A DNA stretch of 63,253 bases from an uncultured Pelagibacteraceae bacterium (lineage in GTDB: Bacteria; Pseudomonadota; Alphaproteobacteria; Pelagibacterales; Pelagibacteraceae): assembly GCA_902590845.1 (NCBI GenBank), contig CACIYJ010000004.1, forward strand, positions 1-63,253, given 5' to 3'. Shown in pieces: positions 57,115 through 63,253 of this stretch; position 1 is the stretch's first letter, and every line of letters starts with the position of its first letter. The notes beneath the pieces are model-generated. The model saw only the letters and a list, made by a program, of their open reading frames with translations. It did not search any database and was not told where the DNA came from. Position numbers and translations under genes: made by a program.

Positions 57115-59352
57115 CTAATTAAAGAAACTATCAATCGTAACAGGTTCTTTGTTTAACATATATTTGTAGACATTGATGTTTTCTAATACTCTTTGAACAT
57201 AATTTCTTGTTTCTTTAAATCTAATTAACTCAATCCAATTAACATATGATAATTTTCCTTTTGATGGGTCTCCATTAACTCTTCTCCAGGTTTTAACTCT
57301 ATTAGGTCCAGCGTTATAAGCTGCTATAGCAAATGGGTAGACACCATTATAATCTTCAATTAATGAATTAAAATAGTAAGAACCTAATTTAATATTATAT
57401 TCTGGATCTCGAGTTAATCTACTAATGCTGTAAGGTAGCTTTGCTTGCTTAGCAACAATTTTAGCAGTGTATTTCATTAATTGCATCATTCCTCTTGCGC
57501 CAGCCCAACTATTAGCTCTTGTGTCAAATTCACTTTCTTGTCTTATAATGGCTAGAATAACTTCTGAATTGGGCATTGTTTTACTATTAATTTTTTTGGG
57601 AGTAGCTATGATTGGATAATTATATTTATTATAAAATCTTTCTTCATAAGAAGCTTGTTTTGATATCTGGATTGCAAAATCATATCTTCCAACATCTGTG
57701 GATAGTTTGGCTGCCAAAACTTCACTACCTTTTTCTATATTTAAAGCAGCTAGATGTTTAAGAATATCTTTTGCATATTTGGTTCCATCTAATTCCTTAA
57801 GAAGTATTACATGATTTATTAATCTATTTTTTTTGAATTCTTTTTCATATTCTTTATCAAAGTTAGATTGATCAATTAATTCAAAGTTTTCACCTGGATT
57901 TATTTCATTAAATGATAATTGACCATAATATGTCATTGGAAATTTAGCGCCTTCTGTAAAATATTTATTAGCTGTTTCTTTGTTTCCTAATTCTTTATAA
58001 GCAGTCCCTAACCAATAAGCACCTCGAGCTAAACTAATTGGATAACCAACATTATTATAAAAATTTTCAAAATGACTTATTGCATACTCAGCTGAATTTA
58101 AAAAAGATAAAGCTATCCAGCCAGAAAGCCATTCGGCTTCTGCAAAAGATGGACCTGATGATAAAGAATGTTCACTAGAAATCTTGTAGGCTGTTTTATA
58201 TCTTTTTTTATAAATTAAAGATCTTGCCACACTTTTTCTTTGTTCCCACCATAAGTCTGGCCTTATCATTTGCCTCTCAGTTCTATTTGCATTTTGATAT
58301 AGAATTTCCAGAGAGCCCTCTAATCTTCCTCTTCTATTTCTCCATCTGAGTCTATCAAATTCTAACCCTGGATCTTTTTTAAGATGAGTTGGCACTTTAG
58401 ATATTGCATTATCTACACCGTAGGAATTGCTCATCAATATCTGTCTTGCATTATAAAGAGCTTTTTCATCTTTTGGTAAATATTTTAACATTCTTCTTAA
58501 ATCCCAATATTTTCTTTCCCAAGCTAAATAATCAGCTCTTTTTAAATGATCTTCTGAGGTTAAAAATTTTTTAAATTTTGCTCTATAATATCCTAAATCA
58601 TTTTTGCTTATTTCTGCTGTTGTCCAACCATCTTTAATTAATTTTTCCACCTCTGCTGTTTTGCCTTGTTCTAAAAAAGCCTCAGCTAATTTAATTTTTC
58701 CCAAACCTCCTAGTGGTGGGTTTTTTTCAAACCAGTTAATTATGGATGTTGGTGAACTGTTTTTTAAATAGATTTTTTGTTCAGCAAGATATTTTATTCT
58801 ATTAATTCTTGGATAATCTGAGTTTCTCTCAATAAATTTTTTATAGTCATTAAATGTTGCTGCATTACCTGTTGTTTTTAGATACATCCATGTAATTAGA
58901 GTTCTAAAATCTCTATCTTTAACTTTTTCAGCGCTTTTCATGGCACTATTCCATTTTCGTGATTTAATAAATTTAATCGTTTCTTTGGCTCTGGCAAAAT
59001 CTTTTGAATTTAAAATTGTGGATTTTTCCGCTTCTTTAGATGAAGCTTTGTAAGTTACAGGTTTTTTTTTCGGATATAGAAAACTTTTATCAATTTTTAC
59101 TATTTCTTTTTTTGGCACTATCTTTTTTTTTATTTCTTTTTTTTCTTTTACAATATTTTGTTCAGAAATAGTTGATTGTAAGACTGGTTTTTTTTGAGGT
59201 AAATTAGTTGTTGTTTTTGAAGTAATATTTTTTTCAATTTTTTTAAAAATTGATGGTTTTTTTAATGGTAAAATGAATTCATTTTCAGAATAGGCTTTAT
59301 TAATAATTAAAAAAAATAATAAAAATACTAGACTAATTAATTTATAAGGCAT
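57115..59352 (-). CDS. slt: Soluble lytic murein transglycosylase
   Basis: A 745-residue periplasmic enzyme that cleaves peptidoglycan to form 1,6-anhydro ends. A signal peptide covers about residues 1-22. Residues about 25-115 are low-complexity, rich in Lys and Pro (repeated LPLKKP/LPQKKP-like units), then a long helical superhelix, and the C-terminal catalytic domain with IIRQESEFD (catalytic Glu606), GARGMMQLM and AIAAYNAGPNRV. The Lys/Pro repeats are not part of E. coli Slt and might bind the cell wall by charge. Confidence 0.93.
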   Translation of the reverse strand: MPYKLISLVFLLFFLIINKAYSENEFILPLKKPSIFKKIEKNITSKTTTNLPQKKPVLQSTISEQNIVKEKKEIKKKIVPKKEIVKIDKSFLYPKKKPVTYKASSKEAEKSTILNSKDFARAKETIKFIKSRKWNSAMKSAEKVKDRDFRTLITWMYLKTTGNAATFNDYKKFIERNSDYPRINRIKYLAEQKIYLKNSSPTSIINWFEKNPPLGGLGKIKLAEAFLEQGKTAEVEKLIKDGWTTAEISKNDLGYYRAKFKKFLTSEDHLKRADYLAWERKYWDLRRMLKYLPKDEKALYNARQILMSNSYGVDNAISKVPTHLKKDPGLEFDRLRWRNRRGRLEGSLEILYQNANRTERQMIRPDLWWEQRKSVARSLIYKKRYKTAYKISSEHSLSSGPSFAEAEWLSGWIALSFLNSAEYAISHFENFYNNVGYPISLARGAYWLGTAYKELGNKETANKYFTEGAKFPMTYYGQLSFNEINPGENFELIDQSNFDKEYEKEFKKNRLINHVILLKELDGTKYAKDILKHLAALNIEKGSEVLAAKLSTDVGRYDFAIQISKQASYEERFYNKYNYPIIATPKKINSKTMPNSEVILAIIRQESEFDTRANSWAGARGMMQLMKYTAKIVAKQAKLPYSISRLTRDPEYNIKLGSYYFNSLIEDYNGVYPFAIAAYNAGPNRVKTWRRVNGDPSKGKLSYVNWIELIRFKETRNYVQRVLENINVYKYMLNKEPVTIDSFFN

Positions 59353-59382
59353 AAGTTAAAATTAATTATCTTATATTGTTTT

Positions 59383-60252
59383 ATGCTTAAAGGATCAATT
59401 GTAGCCTTAATTACCCCATTCAAAAACGACGTTCTAAACGAGGATGTTTATCGTAAATTAATTCATTATCACATAAAAAATGGAACAAAAGGGGTTGTTC
59501 CTGGAGGCACAACAGGTGAGTCGCCAACATTATCCCATGATGAGCATAAAAAAATCATTGAGATCGCAGTTCAAGAATGTAATGGAAAAATTCCTGTAAT
59601 TGCTGGTACCGGCTCAAACTCTACATCGGAAGCAATTGAATTGTCCAAATATGCTGAGAAAGCAGGATCAGATGCATTACTCGTTGTCACACCTTATTAT
59701 AATAAACCAACACAAGAAGGTTTGTATCAACATTATAAAAAAATTAATGATAATGTAGGCATACCTATTATTATTTATAACATTCCTTCTCGTTCAGTAA
59801 TCGACATGTCTGTAGAAACAATGACAAAATTATATGAACTAAAAAATATAGCGGGAGTAAAAGATGCGACCGGAGATTTAAAAAGAGTTGATCAACAATT
59901 AAAATCAATGGGAAAAGAATTTATACAATTAACTGGTAACGATGATAATGCTCTTGAGTTTAATAAAAGAGGCGGAACAGGGGCTATAAGTGTAACTGCA
60001 AACATAGCAGCTAAATTATGTTCTGATTTTCAAAATTCTTGCGCTAATAATTTTAAAGAATCTGAAAAGTTAGATAAAATTTTGCAACCAGTTCACACAG
60101 CAATGTTTATAGAAAGCAATCCATCGCCAGTTAAATATGCAGCTTCGATTCTAGGTATGTGTGATCCAGATGTCAGATTACCTTTAGTTCAAGTTAAAGA
60201 AGAAACTAAAAAAAAAATATCTGAAGCTCTTAAAGTAGCAAATATACTTTAA
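59383..60252 (+). CDS. dapA: 4-hydroxy-tetrahydrodipicolinate synthase
   Basis: A 289-residue aldolase-fold enzyme that condenses pyruvate and aspartate semialdehyde in lysine and diaminopimelate synthesis. [11 protein letters not shown] (41-51) binds substrate, Tyr132 in IIIYNIPSR and the Schiff-base Lys160 in [10 protein letters not shown] are present. The spacer to divergent slt is 30 bases, so the leader must be short. It shares one base with smpB. Confidence 0.97.
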   Translation: MLKGSIVALITPFKNDVLNEDVYRKLIHYHIKNGTKGVVPGGTTGESPTLSHDEHKKIIEIAVQECNGKIPVIAGTGSNSTSEAIELSKYAEKAGSDALLVVTPYYNKPTQEGLYQHYKKINDNVGIPIIIYNIPSRSVIDMSVETMTKLYELKNIAGVKDATGDLKRVDQQLKSMGKEFIQLTGNDDNALEFNKRGGTGAISVTANIAAKLCSDFQNSCANNFKESEKLDKILQPVHTAMFIESNPSPVKYAASILGMCDPDVRLPLVQVKEETKKKISEALKVANIL

Positions 60253-60725
60253 TGAAAAAAAAAACAGTTTCCGGTCAAAAAATTATATGCTTAAATAGAA
60301 AAGCTAGTTTTAATTATTTTTTTATTGAATTATTAGAAGCCGGGATTGCTCTTAAAGGCTCCGAAGTTAAATCTTTGAGAGATGGAAAAGGAAGTATAGC
60401 AGACTCTTATGCTATAGATAAAGCAGGTGAATTGTTTTTAATTAATTCACATATACCTCTGTATAGGCAATCTTCATATAATAATCACAATCCCAAAGGA
60501 GAGAGAAAATTGCTTTTAAAAAGAAAAGAAATCAACAAACTTATAGGCAGAATAAACCAAGAAGGCTTAACTATTGTGCCTACAAAGTTATATTTTGTGA
60601 AAGGAAAAGTTAAAGTTCAAATAGCTGTAGCTAAAGGAAAAAAACTTTATGATAAAAGACAAGTCAAAAAGACCAGAGATTGGAATCGTGAAAAAGCAAG
60701 ATTGCTTAGCAGAAATAACAAATGA
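60252..60725 (+). CDS. smpB: SsrA-binding protein
   Basis: A 157-residue protein that brings tmRNA to stalled ribosomes. [41 protein letters not shown] and the basic C-terminal tail [23 protein letters not shown] are diagnostic. The tmRNA gene itself is not in the window. It overlaps folK by 4 bases. Confidence 0.97.
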   Translation: MKKKTVSGQKIICLNRKASFNYFFIELLEAGIALKGSEVKSLRDGKGSIADSYAIDKAGELFLINSHIPLYRQSSYNNHNPKGERKLLLKRKEINKLIGRINQEGLTIVPTKLYFVKGKVKVQIAVAKGKKLYDKRQVKKTRDWNREKARLLSRNNK

Positions 60726-61231
60726 TACATATTAACATTGGATCAAACCTAGATTCAAAATACGGAACAAAATTTAAAAATATTTCTATTGCGATTAATT
60801 TGTTGATTGGTTTAAAATTAAAAATAAAGAAAATCTCAAATTTTTATGAAACTCCCTCTTATCCAAATAAAAAACTACCTAAGTTTGCCAATATTGGTTT
60901 ATTGGCTGAATATAATTTTTCTTATACTAAATTAATAAAAGAAATTTCATTCATTGAAAAAAAGATTGGTAGAGTCAAATCAAAGAAAAATGATCCTAGA
61001 GTTTGTGATATCGATATAATTGATTTTAACGGCTTGATAAAAGTAAATAAATTATTAAAATTACCTCACCCTAGATCTCATAGTCGTAATTTTGTGCTTT
61101 ATCCAATCAAAGAAATAGACCCTAAATGGATCCATCCTATTTTTAAGAAAAATGTTGATTTTTTAATTAATCAATTAAGCCAAAATTCAAGGATTGAGAT
61201 TACAAGATTGCGTAAAAGTGTTATTATTTAA
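60722..61231 (+). CDS. folK: 2-amino-4-hydroxy-6-hydroxymethyldihydropteridine pyrophosphokinase
   Basis: A 169-residue folate enzyme (HPPK). [12 protein letters not shown] opens it, then [11 protein letters not shown] and [10 protein letters not shown], and the signature [12 protein letters not shown] with the magnesium-binding Asp pair, followed by [21 protein letters not shown]. It transfers pyrophosphate from ATP to the pterin. No folP or folB lies beside it. It overlaps smpB by 4 bases. Confidence 0.94.
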   Translation: MIHINIGSNLDSKYGTKFKNISIAINLLIGLKLKIKKISNFYETPSYPNKKLPKFANIGLLAEYNFSYTKLIKEISFIEKKIGRVKSKKNDPRVCDIDIIDFNGLIKVNKLLKLPHPRSHSRNFVLYPIKEIDPKWIHPIFKKNVDFLINQLSQNSRIEITRLRKSVII

Positions 61232-61233
61232 AC

Positions 61234-62982
61234 ATGATTAATAACAGCGAATTAATTGATAAAATTAAATCATATAACAAGTTTTTAAATTCAGAGTCTT
61301 TGAACAAAGCTTATAATTTTGCTTTAGACGCACATCAAAATCAAAAAAGAGAAGAAGGCGTTCCGTACATCATTCATCCTGTTGCTGTAGCCAGTATTTT
61401 AACAGAATTAAAGCTTGATAGCGCTACTATTACAACTGGCTTGTTGCATGATACTATTGAAGATACTAACGTAACTTACGAAACTGTAAAAAAAGAATTT
61501 GGAGAAGAGGTCGCAAATTTAGTTGATGGAGTAACTAAATTATCAGCCTTAGAAGATAAAGCGTCAGATAATTCAAAAGCAGAAAATTTTAGAAAATTAA
61601 TATTAGCTACATCTAAAGATATTAGAGTTTTACTTGTTAAATTAGCAGATAGACTCCATAACATGCGAACAATTCATTTTGTAAAAGATAAGGAAAAAAT
61701 TATAAGAAAAGCAAAAGAAACAATGGAAATTTATGCTCCGTTAGCAGATCGTATGGGAATGAATAGAATAAGAGATGAGTTAGAAGATCTTTCATTTTCT
61801 GTTTTAAACAAACCAGCTAGAGATTTAATATTAGATAGATTAAAGTTTATAAAGAGCAATAGGGAAGACACCTTCAAACTAATTGCTGCAGAATTAATCG
61901 AATTATTAAAAAATAATGGAATTCATGCAAAAATTACAGGAAGAGAAAAAACACCTTTTTCGATATGGAGAAAGATTCAAAAAAGAAAAATATCTCTAGA
62001 ACAGCTTACTGATATTATTGGATTTAGAATTTTAGTTAATAATGTTGATGATTGTTATAAAACATTAGGTATTTTTCATAGCAAATTTTCAGCCATACCT
62101 GGAAAATTTAAAGACTATATTTCAACACCAAAAATAAATAAATATAAATCAATTCATACTTCGGTAATAGGACCTAAAAAAAATAGAATTGAAATCCAGA
62201 TAAGAACTAATGAAATGAATGAATTCGCAGAAAGAGGAATTGCCTCACATTGGAAATACAAATCATCAGAAAAATTTTCAGAACTATCTTGGAAAGAGTA
62301 TGATTGGTTAAGAGATTTAGTAGAAATTATTGAAACTGGAAATAGTCCTGAACACTATTATGAATTTACAAAACTTCAAATGTTTCAAGAAAACGTTTTT
62401 TGTTTTACCCCAGAAGGCGCAGTAATTAAATTACCAAGAAATGCTACGCCAATAGACTTTGCTTACGCTGTTCATACCAAGGTAGGGGATAGTGCAATTG
62501 GTTGCAATATAAATGGAAGAGAGTCCACATTACAAGCTGATTTAAAAAATGGTGATATGGTTGAAATTATAACTTCAAAGAATGCTTCACCTTCTCTTCA
62601 TTGGTTGTCTTCATCTAAAACCGGAAAAGCAAGAGCATCTATCAGACGATATTGGCAAGATAAATCTCTAAAAAGTTCAAAACCTAAAGAAAAAAATTAT
62701 ACCAGCACTATTGTTGTTGACCTGCCTCATAAACCCGGCGCTCTTGGCAATATAAGCTCTCTTATAGGTATTAATAAAGGCAATATATTAAACGTAGAAA
62801 TGATAGAAAAAAAAAAAGATCATTTACAATTTTCTTTTGATATACAAATTAAAGATTTAAAAAACTTTACAAACTTGATAAGTCAAATAAAGCAGAGCAA
62901 TTTTAATTTTAAAATAGTTCGCCATAAACAGAAAAAAAATGCTTTCATACAAAGAATCTTTGAAAATTTTAAAAGAAACTAA
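61234..62982 (+). CDS. RelA/SpoT homologue, (p)ppGpp synthetase/hydrolase, short form
   Basis: A 582-residue protein. The HD hydrolase domain has HPVAVASILTEL and LLHDTIEDT (His72-Asp73); the synthetase domain has DIIGFRILV, then KFKDYISTPKINKYKSIHTSV; the TGS domain has FTPEGAVIKLPRNATPIDFAYAVH; an ACT domain ends the protein (VVDLPHKPGALGNISSLI). Usual long RSH proteins have 700 or more residues: here most of the helical and zinc-finger region between TGS and ACT is gone. That region senses the ribosome in relatives, so control may differ. Both catalytic domains look complete. Confidence 0.93.
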   Translation: MINNSELIDKIKSYNKFLNSESLNKAYNFALDAHQNQKREEGVPYIIHPVAVASILTELKLDSATITTGLLHDTIEDTNVTYETVKKEFGEEVANLVDGVTKLSALEDKASDNSKAENFRKLILATSKDIRVLLVKLADRLHNMRTIHFVKDKEKIIRKAKETMEIYAPLADRMGMNRIRDELEDLSFSVLNKPARDLILDRLKFIKSNREDTFKLIAAELIELLKNNGIHAKITGREKTPFSIWRKIQKRKISLEQLTDIIGFRILVNNVDDCYKTLGIFHSKFSAIPGKFKDYISTPKINKYKSIHTSVIGPKKNRIEIQIRTNEMNEFAERGIASHWKYKSSEKFSELSWKEYDWLRDLVEIIETGNSPEHYYEFTKLQMFQENVFCFTPEGAVIKLPRNATPIDFAYAVHTKVGDSAIGCNINGRESTLQADLKNGDMVEIITSKNASPSLHWLSSSKTGKARASIRRYWQDKSLKSSKPKEKNYTSTIVVDLPHKPGALGNISSLIGINKGNILNVEMIEKKKDHLQFSFDIQIKDLKNFTNLISQIKQSNFNFKIVRHKQKKNAFIQRIFENFKRN

Positions 62983-63253
62983 AGCTTTAATTGATGGACA
63001 TTTTATATTGTCTTCTGGCTTACATAGTCCGAAATATGTTCAATGCGCACAATTACTTAGCAAGCCTAAAAAAGCATCCCAAATATGTAATTCTCTTGCT
63101 GAAAAAATAAAATCATCATTTGAAGATTTTGATTTAATTTTATCACCAGCAATGGGTGGAATTATCATAGGATATGACATTGGAAGAATATTAAATAAAG
63201 AAACTATATTTTCAGAAAGAGTAGATGGAAAATTTAAACTAAGACGAGATTTT
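62939..63253 (+). CDS. pyrE: Orotate phosphoribosyltransferase (5' part, cut by window end)
   Basis: The first 105 codons are in the window. MLSYKESLKILKETKALIDG is followed by HFILSSGLHSPKYVQCAQLL, the standard PyrE start, and LSPAMGGIIIGYDIGR, which binds PRPP or substrate. It joins orotate to PRPP in pyrimidine synthesis. The ATG lies 44 bases inside the end of the RelA/SpoT gene, an unusually long overlap even for this genome. Confidence 0.93.
   Translation, partial: MLSYKESLKILKETKALIDGHFILSSGLHSPKYVQCAQLLSKPKKASQICNSLAEKIKSSFEDFDLILSPAMGGIIIGYDIGRILNKETIFSERVDGKFKLRRDF

Noticed and set aside
1-63253. CRISPR array, insertion sequence, prophage or toxin-antitoxin pair
   Set aside because: I looked for direct repeats with spacers, transposase or integrase motifs, and small paired genes, and saw none.

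Overview
The window looks like a piece of a streamlined, very AT-rich alphaproteobacterial genome of the SAR11 (Pelagibacterales) type. This rests on four things: strong A/T bias in every gene and spacer; genes that overlap or sit a few bases apart; adk lying between secY and rpsM, as in alphaproteobacteria; and a TPP riboswitch directly before a sodium:solute symporter, an arrangement known from SAR11 as thiV. The assignment is by inspection, not by database search. I saw no insertion sequence, prophage, integrase, CRISPR array or rRNA gene, and no gene-free stretch exceeds 300 bases (the longest are about 180, 163 and 139 bases).

Layout. 1-4.4 kb: a small surface-glycan or modification patch (radical SAM/SPASM protein, GT2 and GT61 glycosyltransferases) enclosing tRNA-Leu and NAD kinase. 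4.4-5.3 kb: tRNA-Thr and rlmB on the minus strand. 5.4-34.2 kb: one nearly unbroken block of information-processing genes: tRNA-Tyr, tRNA-Gly, tuf, tRNA-Trp, secE, nusG, rplKAJL, rpoBC, then rpsL-rpsG-fusA joined to the S10, spc and alpha operons through rplQ. tuf is not between fusA and rpsJ, and rpmD (L30) is missing from its usual place. 34.2-46.8 kb: housekeeping genes on both strands (RluA-type pseudouridine synthase, lipB, mgtE, panC, galU, ugd, RidA family, a small secreted protein, topA, plsY, a dihydroorotase-like pyrX, pyrB, ruvX). 46.8-53 kb: gatCAB, an O-methyltransferase, trhO and a MATE transporter. 53-57 kb: an amino-acid ABC permease and binding protein without an ATPase, the TPP riboswitch plus thiV-like transporter, and an EamA permease. 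57-63.3 kb: tRNA-Ser, a lytic transglycosylase, dapA, smpB, folK, a short RelA/SpoT protein and the 5' part of pyrE.

The genes form mostly translation and transcription machinery in long polycistronic units. The most distinctive material lies in the spacers. The rpsL leader can fold as one long-range structure closed a few bases before the start codon, or as a competing hairpin. The rplL-rpoB spacer holds an 11-bp hairpin followed by a U-rich run, with an upstream hairpin that uses the same bases. Three gaps carry promoter-like TTGACT elements with 16-base spacers. Among proteins, the pyrB-linked dihydroorotase has lost most metal ligands, S19 carries an Ala/Thr repeat tail that contains the rplV ribosome-binding site, and the RelA/SpoT protein is short between TGS and ACT. 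I did not find a clear new multi-gene system; the two leader structures are the best candidates for undescribed regulation.
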